Of a stretch of DNA of 64,000 nucleotides, positions 1-8,338 are shown one piece after another (position 1 is the stretch's first letter; the number at the start of each line of letters is the position of its first letter). The DNA comes from CBDIDH01 sp965277595. GTDB taxonomy: Bacteria; Planctomycetota; Planctomycetia; Isosphaerales; Isosphaeraceae. Made by a program: the position numbers and the translations under genes. The stretch lies in contig CBDIDH010000002.1 of assembly GCA_965277595.1 (NCBI GenBank), forward strand, positions 2,852,001-2,916,000. Reading direction: 5' to 3'. The notes below the pieces were generated by a model. It made no database searches, was not told the DNA's origin, and was given only the letters and a program-made list of their open reading frames with translations.

Positions 1-1860
1 GTGCGCCCGAGGATAGTCGCCGTGAATTTCCACCACATCAATCTCGTCGCAGGCGGAGTTGTACCCCATGTCAAACGCCGCGGCGCGTTCCACGCCGATG
101 GCGAATCCGATCGAGAGCAAGGGGACCACGATCCAGGCCAGTTCGCGACGGCCAAGCACGAACCGGCAGATCAGCCAGTTCAAGGGGACGATCGCAAGGA
201 TGTACCCCAAAACAATCTTGAGCACGAACATGGCGTTGGGAATCTTGATTCCCGACGATTCTTCAAGGGCCTCGCGGCAAATACGAGGCAAGCCCCTCGT
301 ATCGTTCCATTCGGCGACATGGCCGCCGGGCGCGCGATCGGGGGGTTCCTCATTTTCGGGCTGGACGGCGACGGTCGAGGCGGCGTCCATCAACTCTACC
401 ATCGAGGGGCGTTCCTCGGGCTCTTTTTCGAAGTCCGGCGGCTCGACGACCGTCGTATCCACGTCTCGGGAAAGGTAGCGAATCCAGCTCAGCTCCGTAC
501 CGCGTAGAGGCTCGACCCGGGGCGGGATATAGGCACCGCGACGATATCGAGACGTGACGAGGACGGTTTCCTCGGGTCGTCGAAGGATGACCCGGCGAAT
601 GAACGTGTCGAGACCAGGCCAGACGGCAAGCGCGGGGTCGGTCGGGTTGAGGGCGAGCATCAGGACCCGGCCGCGGCCGACACGCCATTCGACCCCGGCC
701 AGTCGATCACGCGAGTTGTCGAGCGGAATTCCGACAGCGCCCGGTCGCGGGGTCAGGCCCGCGAGGAAGACCGGGCGGTTCGGCGGCGGATCGATGGCCA
801 CGGGAGCGGTATAACCACGCGATCGAGACGCCGGGTTCTGGTTATAGGCTGAGTTCTCGTCTTCCATCTCGGCGCGGGTGGGTGTGTTCCGGGGCGGATA
901 CGCCTGAGAGAACCCCTTGAGCGCCTCGCGGTCGAGCAAGGCGTCGTCTCCGGTGGTCTCGGCGGGAAGATAGGGGCCGAGAAAGCTGTCTTTCAGCACC
1001 GAGAATGCCGACGCGGCGCCGCCGACGAGCGTGATCTGGCCCCCCCAGTGGAGCCAGTCGAGCATCGCCTGTTGCTGAGAAGGGTTCAGCGTCTCGGGCG
1101 CCAGGCCGTCCCAGACAACATGGCTGATCGGCGTCCAGGTGAGCGGATGGGGCGAAAGCGGCGGCTTGTCGGGGTTGATCGGTAGGACCGTCCGGTAATA
1201 GCGGAGCTTGTCCAGCGCGAGCACGTCGTCACGGTCAACCGACTGCGGAAAGAACCCCTGGTAGCGATTCCAGTTCGCATAGGCGGAGTTTGATTCCTTG
1301 CTCAGAATCAGGACGAGCATTTGATGCGGTTCGAGCGTGTGCACGATCGCCGGCCAGGCATCATTCGGGCGAACGGCCTCCGGCCGCAAGAGTTCGACAC
1401 TGATCTCGGCCCGGGGGGGCTTGGGAACCTGCGGCAAGAGGATTTGCATTCCCAGACGCATCCGCTGGGTCTTCGCCAGGCGGGCGTCGCGGCGATAAAT
1501 CATCTCGATCGGCAGGCCGATCAAGGGCACAGGCGCGGTTTGAAGAAAGCCGTCGTAATCGTCGTAGTTCGATCGAAGTTCGAGGCTGAGCGTGCTCCAG
1601 TGGTTCGCCTTGACGTACGGCAAGACGTCAAACGGGGCGATTTGCGAGAGCGACATCTCGATGGGGGGGCGGGATCGTTCCTTGTCCTTCTCCGCCTTGG
1701 ATTTGACGTCCTCGGGGTTGGTCAAGACCTTGATCCGCTCCTCCGGCGGGGGCGACTGACCCCGGGCCGATCGATCGGGCCAGCCCGCGAGGCAAAGGAG
1801 AACCGCTACGGCGGTCAGCCGGGCATGGAAATTTCGAGCGATCCGTGCCTGGGATGTCAA
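1..1860 (-). CDS. Secreted/membrane-anchored protein, C-terminus beyond window
   Basis: An uninterrupted reading frame runs from a TTG at 1860 to the window edge, about 620 residues so far; the 3' end is missing. The N-terminus has basic residues and a hydrophobic stretch (LTAVAVLLCLAGW) typical of a signal peptide. The central part, around residues 180-310, contains motifs such as DAWPAIVHTLEPHQMLVLIL and QQQAMLDWLHWGGQI that resemble the glutamine-amidotransferase-like fold of large planctomycete membrane proteins. Two hydrophobic segments follow at about residues 537-556 and 563-585, the first beginning AMFVLKIVLGYILAIVPLNW. The start is uncertain because the ribosome site is weak (AGGGAA). 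I do not recognise a precise function; the fold assignment is inference. Confidence 0.7.
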   Translation of the reverse strand, partial: MTSQARIARNFHARLTAVAVLLCLAGWPDRSARGQSPPPEERIKVLTNPEDVKSKAEKDKERSRPPIEMSLSQIAPFDVLPYVKANHWSTLSLELRSNYDDYDGFLQTAPVPLIGLPIEMIYRRDARLAKTQRMRLGMQILLPQVPKPPRAEISVELLRPEAVRPNDAWPAIVHTLEPHQMLVLILSKESNSAYANWNRYQGFFPQSVDRDDVLALDKLRYYRTVLPINPDKPPLSPHPLTWTPISHVVWDGLAPETLNPSQQQAMLDWLHWGGQITLVGGAASAFSVLKDSFLGPYLPAETTGDDALLDREALKGFSQAYPPRNTPTRAEMEDENSAYNQNPASRSRGYTAPVAIDPPPNRPVFLAGLTPRPGAVGIPLDNSRDRLAGVEWRVGRGRVLMLALNPTDPALAVWPGLDTFIRRVILRRPEETVLVTSRYRRGAYIPPRVEPLRGTELSWIRYLSRDVDTTVVEPPDFEKEPEERPSMVELMDAASTVAVQPENEEPPDRAPGGHVAEWNDTRGLPRICREALEESSGIKIPNAMFVLKIVLGYILAIVPLNWLICRFVLGRRELAWIVVPLLSIGFAIGVERAAAFDMGYNSACDEIDVVEIHGDYPRAH

Positions 1861-1985
1861 TGAAGAAATTCCCTGGGTGCTCTGGCCAGGCTGAGACGTG
1901 ACGCCGGCCTCGTTGCGATCGCGTTGCTGACAACCGTCGGAGTAAGTCTAACCCGTGGACCGGTCTCCCGGAAGGGAGAGGCGGT

Positions 1986-2099
1986 CAGGAGGATGGCAAA
2001 GTCAGCCTCTTCGATGACTAATGGCCGATGACCAGTGGCCAAAAAGCAGAATTCAACGGTCTTTGGCCATCGGTCATCGGGACTTTGCAATTGTCCTGG
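1986..2099. repeat. Heptad-type inverted-repeat element A1
   Basis: First of three related intergenic elements. The left end reads CAGGAGGATGGCAAAGTC and the right end reads GACTTTGCAATTGTCCTG, so the ends are imperfect inverted repeats. Inside, the left arm has ATGACTA, ATGGCCG and ATGACCA-like heptads and the right arm has the complement (GGCCATCGGTCATCGG), around a central AAAGCAGAATTC loop. Relatives are at 18566-18662 and 23011-23124. It fills most of the otherwise gene-free stretch 1861-2240. Confidence 0.75.
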
Positions 2100-2172
2100 A
2101 GAGGCGGTTTCGCGCCCGGCGTTTTCTTCTCTGACGAGGAGAATAACGTGCGTCCTTCTACGCCAAAGGAGA

Positions 2173-2204
2173 AGGCCCACCTTGGCTCGTCGCCGGGTGG
2201 GCCT
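2173..2204 (-). terminator. Hairpin terminator downstream of TPR lipoprotein gene
   Basis: A perfect 9-bp inverted repeat (AGGCCCACC / GGTGGGCCT) with a 14-nt loop lies just past the stop of the minus-strand gene ending at 2241. On the minus strand it is followed by a pyrimidine-rich tail (TCTCCTTT), fitting an intrinsic terminator. Confidence 0.6.
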
Positions 2205-2240
2205 GAGACCGGGATCGAATCCGGGATCGATCAAGGTCGA

Positions 2241-3245
2241 TCAGTTGGACGCGGCCGGAAGCGCCGGGGGGATCGGAGGAACGCTCAAAGCCGTCGTGGT
2301 AGGGGCCTTGGCCGACGATTTCTGGGTGTTCCTGGTTCGGGTGACCTGAGGGTCCTTGACCCTGGGCGTCGAAGAGGTCGCGACGATGGCGGGGGCGGTC
2401 GGTCGCGCCGGGGTTGGAGTCGAGGCGGAGGCCAGTGCTGTCGTTGCCGCAGGGGCGGCGGCGGGCGGGCCGAGCTTCGCGAGAGCCTCGCGGGCGGGGG
2501 ACAAGCCAGGCTGAAGCTGGATCGCCGACTGATATTGACGGCGGGCCTGATCGGTCTTGCCCATCGACGCGAGAATGTAGCCGAGGTTGGCGTGGCCGAC
2601 GGCCGGTCCCGCGGCTTTCGTGAAGGCCGTCAGCGCCTCGTCGTTCTTGCCTTCGGCCGCAAGCACAAGGCCGAGGTTCGTCTGGACGAGCGAGTTATTG
2701 GGACCAAGCGAGTCGGCCGTTCGGAAGGCGCGTTCGGCCTCGGCCATCCGGTTCTGAAGGTAATAGCTGTAACCCGAGTCGTTCCAGACCTTGGGATCGT
2801 TCGGTGCGAGCTTCAGCGCCTTCAGATAGTGAGGCTCGGCCTGCGCGAACCGGCCCATCCGATCGAGAGCACCGGCCATCCGACGCTGCGCCAGCGACTG
2901 CTGAACCGGGCCGAGCTTCGCGTGAGCTTGGGCCGATCCCTTTTTCTCGCAGACTTCGACGGCCTTCTGATATTCCAGAACGGCCGACTCGTTGTCGCCC
3001 TGCGCCTCGTGAAACCGAGCGAGTTCGACGTGGACGTTGAACTCCTGCTCGGGGCCGACCTCACGATGGAAGTCGGTCTTCGGGCCGCCAGGCTCGGCGC
3101 CGGCGGTCGAGGTCGACGTCCCGGCGGCCGTCGTGGTTGTCTTCGTCCTCGGCCCGAAGGTCTGACAGCCGGTCGTCGTGATCGTCGTGGCGATCGCGAC
3201 GGCCAGCCAGGCCGAAACGCCTCGTTGCGGAATGAACCGGTTCAT
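2241..3245 (-). CDS. TPR-repeat lipoprotein, TadD-like
   Basis: A 334-residue protein that begins MNRFIPQRG. A hydrophobic N-terminus runs into ITTTGCQ, a plausible lipobox, so it is probably a lipoprotein. Residues about 65-265 form at least five tetratricopeptide repeats (for example AEPHYLKALKLAPNDPKVWN and AFRTADSLGPNNSLVQTNLG), and the C-terminus is Ala/Thr/Pro-rich. It is the last gene of the secretin operon and its ATG lies one base after the stop of the preceding gene. In Tad/Flp pilus loci a TPR lipoprotein, TadD, assists secretin assembly; that role is inferred from context. An upstream in-frame start at 3266 was not used because it would overlap the preceding gene. Confidence 0.85.
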   Translation of the reverse strand: MNRFIPQRGVSAWLAVAIATTITTTGCQTFGPRTKTTTTAAGTSTSTAGAEPGGPKTDFHREVGPEQEFNVHVELARFHEAQGDNESAVLEYQKAVEVCEKKGSAQAHAKLGPVQQSLAQRRMAGALDRMGRFAQAEPHYLKALKLAPNDPKVWNDSGYSYYLQNRMAEAERAFRTADSLGPNNSLVQTNLGLVLAAEGKNDEALTAFTKAAGPAVGHANLGYILASMGKTDQARRQYQSAIQLQPGLSPAREALAKLGPPAAAPAATTALASASTPTPARPTAPAIVATSSTPRVKDPQVTRTRNTQKSSAKAPTTTALSVPPIPPALPAASN

Positions 3246-3246
3246 C

Positions 3247-3891
3247 TCAGGGGGTCCCTCCACCAAAGCCCGCTCCGGCGGTCGGGGTCACCGAGTAGGA
3301 GGTCGGGGCGGACTGGTCTCGGGTGATCATCACGTTGTAATTGTTGGCCGCATCGGTGCCGAGCGTGCCGGGATACGGCGAAGGCCCGATCACCACGCGA
3401 TCCGCGGCCATCGGCAGGCCGGTCCCTTGCAAGATCGAGGCAATCGAGGTCCGTCGGGCCTCGGCGAGACCAGGCTGGTCTGGGCTCCACTCGACGACGA
3501 CCGGGCCAAGCCAGCCGCCAAGGCGCGTGGCCATCAGGTTAAATCGGGCCGCGCCGCCGGGTGAGAGTCGGTCGGAACCATCGAGGAAGTCAGACCGATA
3601 GAGCATGAACCGGTGAACGTTCGCCTTCCCTTTCATCGTCCCGAAGTGCTCGCTGATATAAAAGCCGGGGGGCGGCTCGACGAACTCTTGCGGGTAACCG
3701 ATGAAATTGTCTTGAAGCTTCCGGCCGACGTGGTGAAAGGCCCGATGAATCGGCCCTTCCTGGACCCGGCCGCTGCCCGGTGGACATGGACCGGTCGGCG
3801 GAACCGGCGACTGTCCCCAGACCGAGACCGCGAGCAGGGTGCCCGCCAGACCGCCGGCCGACCAGAATTTTACTACCCTCTCGCACCGCAT
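3247..3891 (-). CDS. Conserved secretin-operon protein, possibly CpaD/OmpA-like
   Basis: A 214-residue protein with a signal peptide (VVKFWSAGGLAGTLLAVSVWGQ). The central motif RFMLYRSDFLDGSDRLSPGG and the later VVVEWSPDQPGLAEARR resemble the pattern of CpaD- or OmpA-like proteins, where the second block is followed by an alternative-numbering helix. The C-terminus is Gly/Thr-rich. It has a strong ribosome site (AAGGAGG) and lies 108 bp after the secretin gene, with the TPR lipoprotein gene directly after it. I infer a periplasmic or outer-membrane accessory of the pilus secretin. A specific family assignment needs a profile search. Confidence 0.75.
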   Translation of the reverse strand: MRCERVVKFWSAGGLAGTLLAVSVWGQSPVPPTGPCPPGSGRVQEGPIHRAFHHVGRKLQDNFIGYPQEFVEPPPGFYISEHFGTMKGKANVHRFMLYRSDFLDGSDRLSPGGAARFNLMATRLGGWLGPVVVEWSPDQPGLAEARRTSIASILQGTGLPMAADRVVIGPSPYPGTLGTDAANNYNVMITRDQSAPTSYSVTPTAGAGFGGGTP

Positions 3892-3999
3892 CGATATCCT
3901 CCTTGTCCGGCTCTCGGCCGGTCTGGCGTCGTGACGAGGATCAGCTTTTCTGTCGAGCCGACCGACCCCCGCCCGTTCGTTCCGACGTTCAAGAACCGG

Positions 4000-6228
4000 T
4001 CAGTCCGCGTGACCGTGGGGGCCGATCACCCAGTGATTCTCACTTGTGAAGTGCTTCATCACGTCAAGCGGGTCGTGCTCGGCGATCGTGTCGCGGAACT
4101 GTCGGCCGAGCTTGCCTTCAATCCGGCCAAGGAAGAAGAATTCATAGTCGTTGGGCGTCGTGACCCGGTCGCCGGGCGACGGTGGAACCTCGCTCGCTTC
4201 CATCGGTGAAACCAGTTCCGGCGTCACCAGGACGACCAGTTCCGTCTCGACCGTCTCGACCGAGTTCGACGAGAAGGCACCGCCGACGATCGGCAGGTCG
4301 CCGAGGAAGGGAATGCGGGTCGTCGTCGAGTTCTGCGTCGTCTGAAGCAGGCCGGCGATCGCGAGGGTCTGGCCTTCGCGAAGTTCCACGACCGTCCGGG
4401 CGCTTCGCTGATCGATCGCCGGGACCCGACCGCCGTTGATCGTTGTTCCGGCTCCGAAGTTAAGCTGACTGAAGACCGGTTCGACGTCGAGGTGGATCAC
4501 GTCGTTGGCGAGGATGTGCGGCAGGAAGCTGAGGATCGCCCCGAAGTTGGCGAACTGGACCGTCACAACCGCCGTTCCGCCCGGAATCGACGAGCTTTGC
4601 GGCACCGGATAGGGGAAGAGACCCCCCGCGAGGAACCGGGCCGGCTGACCGTCGAGGGTCATCAAGTTCGGTTCGGCCAGCAGCTTCGCCAGGGCGTTTG
4701 ATCGCAAGGCGTTGAGGAAGAGTGAGAACTGGCCGGCGTTGAAGATCCCGAAAAGCTGGGCGTTGTTCGGCGTCGCCGAGGCGTTCGAGGTGAAGGTCGT
4801 GCCGACCCGCGAGAGCGCCCCGCGTGCCCCTGTCGCCGAGCTCTGGGTGATCGGTCCGGCCGTCGCCGCGATCGACGCCGCGTTACCGATGGTCGAGCCA
4901 AGCAAGGCGTTATTCCGGCCATCGAGCCAGCTGATGCCGAGGTTTCGGATTGCTGTTCGATTCAGCTCGGCGATCTTGACGTGCAAGAGGACCTGTCGAG
5001 GACCGGGAACGTGAACGCGGTTGATGATCGTGAACTGAGCCATCAAGCCACCCGTCGCCCCCTGCGCGGCGCCGGCGGCGGCGGCGGCGGGGGGTGTTCC
5101 CGAAGCGGCGGCCCCCTGAGCGGCCCCTTGCGCGGCCCCGGCGGCGGCACTCGACGCGTTGGGTCCCGAGGCACCCCCCTGAGTCCGAATCCCGCCGCTG
5201 TTGCGGAGGTCGGCGGTAACGAGTTGGAGCACCTCGGACATCGTCTTGGCGTCGGTAACCTGCCCCTCAAGGATGACCTGCGGACCGACCTGGCGCACGT
5301 GGACGGCCGAGCCGGGGAAGGTTTGCTTGAGCCGCGACTCCATGTCGAGTGTGTCGAGCGTGACCCGCACCAGGAACGTGACGGCCTTGCCATCGGCGTC
5401 CCAGAAGGTCAACGTCGTTGTACCGAAGGAGCGCCCATACAGATTGATGGTCCGGCCGCTGGGCTGGTCGTTAAGAATCTCAACGTCGGCGATGGCGGGG
5501 TTCGAGATCGCGATCCTCGTCAAGGCTCGCCTTGTCTCGAAGACCTTGGTCTGTCCGACCACAAGCGCCAGTTCCGCCTCATGTTCGAGCACGCGTTCAA
5601 TCAAGCGGTCGACGTCGGCGCCGACCTCGTTGGTCGGCCTCTGCCGGAACGGGCCGGGAGGGGCGTCGGGCAGAAGGCCGGTCGTGTCGCGTCGCAGGTC
5701 AATGTATTTCTGGCCGGGTCGGGAAAAGGCGGGAGCCTGGTTCGGATTGACCGGAACGACGACCGGAAATTCCTCTTGCAGAGGCGTTCCGGGGGGCACG
5801 TCCGCCGGGGTGGTCGGCGCGGGCAAGGGGGGGGCCGGCGGATTCACGATCGGCGCCGGCGCGGGCACGGGGGCCGGGGGAACCACGACGGCGGGTGCCG
5901 CGTTGATGACCTTGGGACCGGTCGCGTCGACCGCGGCGGGAGCGGCCGTTGGCGCAGCCGGAAGCTCGGGCAGGGGGGTGCCTGGAGCCGCGACCTGGCC
6001 CGGGGGGACGTTCGGAACGCCCTCAATGCCTGGGGCGCGGGCAGGTCCGATCGGCCCGGGAGTCGGAGACGCGGGAATGCCCGGCGCCGGTCGCGTCTCA
6101 CCGACGGGAGCCTGGGCGGTCGCGCTCCGCGGGTCGGCCAGCGTCGCCAGGACGAGACCGCGAAGTGCCCACCCGGCGAGGCGCCGGGCGCTCGGGTTCC
6201 GGGAGGTGTTTCGGTGTTCGTCGTACAC
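4000..6228 (-). CDS. cpaC: Type II/IV secretion secretin, CpaC/RcpA-like
   Basis: A 742-residue secretin forming an outer-membrane channel for a Tad/Flp pilus or related secretion machine. A signal peptide (LAGWALRGLVLATLADPRSATAQ) is followed by a Pro/Ala-rich stretch to about residue 150. The pilus-formation N-terminal domain comes next, at about 195-300 (RALTRIAISNPAIADVEIL, LYGRSFGTTTLTFWD), then a BON-like segment (VHVRQVGPQVILEGQVTDA). The secretin core occupies about 395-680 (VELREGQTLAIAGLLQ, FLGDLPIVGGAFSS, ELVVLVTPELVSP). An Ala/Gly-rich insertion of about 45 residues splits the BON and secretin parts. I chose GTG 6228 because GAGGAT lies 6 nt upstream; an upstream GTG at 6261 has no ribosome site. 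No ATPase or prepilin gene is in the window. Confidence 0.9.
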   Translation of the reverse strand: MYDEHRNTSRNPSARRLAGWALRGLVLATLADPRSATAQAPVGETRPAPGIPASPTPGPIGPARAPGIEGVPNVPPGQVAAPGTPLPELPAAPTAAPAAVDATGPKVINAAPAVVVPPAPVPAPAPIVNPPAPPLPAPTTPADVPPGTPLQEEFPVVVPVNPNQAPAFSRPGQKYIDLRRDTTGLLPDAPPGPFRQRPTNEVGADVDRLIERVLEHEAELALVVGQTKVFETRRALTRIAISNPAIADVEILNDQPSGRTINLYGRSFGTTTLTFWDADGKAVTFLVRVTLDTLDMESRLKQTFPGSAVHVRQVGPQVILEGQVTDAKTMSEVLQLVTADLRNSGGIRTQGGASGPNASSAAAGAAQGAAQGAAASGTPPAAAAAGAAQGATGGLMAQFTIINRVHVPGPRQVLLHVKIAELNRTAIRNLGISWLDGRNNALLGSTIGNAASIAATAGPITQSSATGARGALSRVGTTFTSNASATPNNAQLFGIFNAGQFSLFLNALRSNALAKLLAEPNLMTLDGQPARFLAGGLFPYPVPQSSSIPGGTAVVTVQFANFGAILSFLPHILANDVIHLDVEPVFSQLNFGAGTTINGGRVPAIDQRSARTVVELREGQTLAIAGLLQTTQNSTTTRIPFLGDLPIVGGAFSSNSVETVETELVVLVTPELVSPMEASEVPPSPGDRVTTPNDYEFFFLGRIEGKLGRQFRDTIAEHDPLDVMKHFTSENHWVIGPHGHAD

Positions 6229-6505
6229 TGGGCATATCCTCGCCTGCAACGAGAGACTCACCCGGCGGCGGGCGAGTGAAATGTGGTGAATTGGCGTCCG
6301 GTCAGTCCGCCGCGTTAACTTGTTTGAGCCTGATGTTCCGAGCCTGCGAGTCTGGCGGGTTGTCCGGGTTATGCTGGCTTAATTCGGCTATTGACGGCTC
6401 TGACTTGATTTGATCCGCCAAATGACCTGTCGACTCGAAGGTCGATTTCACAGAATAGACGACCCGCTCAAACGCTTCAAAATCCTGGAACCTGAAGAGA
6501 GACGA
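6229..6505. other. Divergent intergenic region between cpaC and ATPase gene
   Basis: This 277-bp stretch must hold promoters for both the secretin operon and the ATPase gene. An upstream extension of the plus frame from 6410 was rejected in favour of ATG 6506. No clear operator or sigma motif was recognised. Confidence 0.4.
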
Positions 6506-7399
6506 ATGGCGAAACCACGACAAGGCTTCGGGATTGAGCCTCTTGACGCACTCCTCGGCGGCGGTCTCATGCCGGGAACGCTCACCGTGCTCGCGGGAGC
6601 CACGGGAGTCGGCAAGACCCAGCTTGGCCTTCGCTGGGCCGATCAGGGCGGCGTGGTCGACGGTCATCGGGGCCTCGTCTGCGACCTGACCAGCCGCGGC
6701 GACGCTCAGAATCACGCCGATTACGCCCGCGATCAGTTCGGCTGGGACCTTTCCGCCTTCCCGATCGACGCCCCGCTCGATCTGGACGCTGTCTGGAACC
6801 TCGACCACTCACCCGGCGACTATCTTCACCCGTTCGGCCGGGCGGGGCGTCGGGTCACCCGCCGCGACCTCGAACCCGACGACTGGCATGCCTGGAAGAC
6901 CGACCTGGCGCGGGTCCTCCGCCTCTCGGTCTCGTTTTTCTATCAAAACTTCGTTCGAGGGGCGCGCCGGGTCGTCGTCGACGGGATCGAGCCGACGGAA
7001 CGGTTCTCGGAGTCGATCCAGTTCGAGTTTTTTGAGTACCTTTACCACCAAGTCCTTCGCAAAGAAGATGAATGGGCCGCCCGCGAACTCTTTCGAGAAC
7101 GCTACAAGGCCAATGAACCGCAGGTCTTGAGTCATCGGTACGATCACCAGTCGGTCGGTTGCCTCTACCTTTACACGACGCCACATGTCATGCTCGACGA
7201 ACTGATGGCCCAGCCGATCGGCGAGGGGGACATCTTCTCGAACGCCAACACGATCATCCTGATGGGGAGGACCCGCGAGCCTGGGCGGCTCGGTCGTGCT
7301 CTTTACGTCGCCAAGCACCGCGGTAGCGCCTGTTCCGACGAGATCCGGCCGTATCGCCTGACTGATCAAGGCCTCGTTCTTGAGGGAATGAATGAATGA
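6506..7399 (+). CDS. KaiC/RecA-superfamily ATPase
   Basis: A 297-residue single-domain ATPase. The opening GIEPLDALLGGGLMPGTLTV and Walker A GATGVGKTQ are typical of KaiC/RadA-type RecA-fold proteins; a Walker B-like hydrophobic strand ending in Asp (RRVVVDGIEP) follows. The later part lacks a second KaiC domain and contains family-specific sequence (FYQNFVRGARR, YLYTTPHVMLDELM). ATG 6506 is chosen because GAAGAGAG precedes it. The gene is divergent from the secretin operon and 27 bp before the reductase gene. The biochemical target is unknown; ATP binding is supported by the motifs. Confidence 0.75.
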   Translation: MAKPRQGFGIEPLDALLGGGLMPGTLTVLAGATGVGKTQLGLRWADQGGVVDGHRGLVCDLTSRGDAQNHADYARDQFGWDLSAFPIDAPLDLDAVWNLDHSPGDYLHPFGRAGRRVTRRDLEPDDWHAWKTDLARVLRLSVSFFYQNFVRGARRVVVDGIEPTERFSESIQFEFFEYLYHQVLRKEDEWAARELFRERYKANEPQVLSHRYDHQSVGCLYLYTTPHVMLDELMAQPIGEGDIFSNANTIILMGRTREPGRLGRALYVAKHRGSACSDEIRPYRLTDQGLVLEGMNE

Positions 7400-7426
7400 C
7401 GCGGATCGTTGATGGAGACGCGCGCG

Positions 7427-8194
7427 ATGCCCGTTGAGATTGACCTCTCGGCACAGGTCGCCCTGGTCACCGGGGCGTCTCAGGGCATCGGCGCCGAGAT
7501 CGCGCGGACGCTCCATCGCGCCGGGGCCTCGGTCGTGCTGAATTTTCCCGAGACGGCCGACGGCCAGCCTCGCCGCGATGCCGAGACCATCGCCGGTTCG
7601 CTCAACGCTTCACGTCCCGGAAGCAGCCTTGCCATCGCCGCCGACGTCCGCGACGCCGACGCGGTCTCCACCCTGATCAACCAGGTCATCGAAAACTTCG
7701 GCGGACTTGACCTGCTGGTCAACAACGCGGGGATTCTCCGCGATCGGACCCTGGCGAAGATGTCTCTGAACGACTGGCGGGAGGTGATCGACGTTAACCT
7801 GACGGGCGTCTTCCACGTCTGCAAGTTCGCCCTCGCGGCGATGCGCGACGGCGGGGCGGTTGTGAACCTGGGCAGCCTCTCGGCCCAGGCTGGTTTTGTC
7901 GGCCAGAGCAATTACGCGTCGGCCAAGGCCGGGGTTCAGGCGCTCACGCGAGTCCTCTCGCGCGAGTGTGCCCGACGTTCGATCCGGGTCAACGCGGTCG
8001 CTCCCGGCCTGATCGATACGGCGATGGTGGCGACGATTCCCGATCCCGTTCGATCGCGCATGGCCGAACAGATCCCGCTCGGCCGCCTCGGGAATCCGAG
8101 CGAGGTCGCGCAGGCGGTTTTATTCCTCTGCTCACCGCTGGCGTCTTACATCACGGGCCAGACACTCAAGATCGATGGCGGCTGGCGCGGCTGA
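7427..8194 (+). CDS. Short-chain dehydrogenase/reductase, FabG-like
   Basis: A 255-residue classical SDR oxidoreductase. The nucleotide-binding motif is TGASQGIG, the structural motif is NNAG, and the catalytic Ser-Tyr-Lys set is visible in NLGSLSAQAGFVGQSNYASAKAG. The C-terminal TGQTLKIDGGW is typical of 3-oxoacyl-ACP reductases. Such enzymes reduce 3-ketoacyl thioesters or other carbonyls with NAD(P)H in the cytoplasm. There are no other fatty-acid synthesis genes nearby, so the substrate is not established. ATG 7427 is preferred because GGAG lies 9 nt upstream; earlier starts at 7409 and 7412 lack a ribosome site. Confidence 0.9.
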   Translation: MPVEIDLSAQVALVTGASQGIGAEIARTLHRAGASVVLNFPETADGQPRRDAETIAGSLNASRPGSSLAIAADVRDADAVSTLINQVIENFGGLDLLVNNAGILRDRTLAKMSLNDWREVIDVNLTGVFHVCKFALAAMRDGGAVVNLGSLSAQAGFVGQSNYASAKAGVQALTRVLSRECARRSIRVNAVAPGLIDTAMVATIPDPVRSRMAEQIPLGRLGNPSEVAQAVLFLCSPLASYITGQTLKIDGGWRG

Positions 8195-8338
8195 AATTGT
8201 CATTCTGGATGGGCAGACGCCTCGATTGATTCTCAGTTGCGGCGGAATGCGCTTCAACCCGTTACAATGGTTCTTCGGACACGAACGAACCGAATCCCCA
8301 GGCGAAGAAATCGGGCGAGGGTCGGAGGACGGTCGACG

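Noticed and set aside
2028..3326. A 432-residue plus-strand frame opposite the TPR lipoprotein
   Set aside because: Arg/Gly-rich composition typical of the antisense of GC-rich genes; the minus strand has the lipoprotein with TPR repeats and a lipobox.
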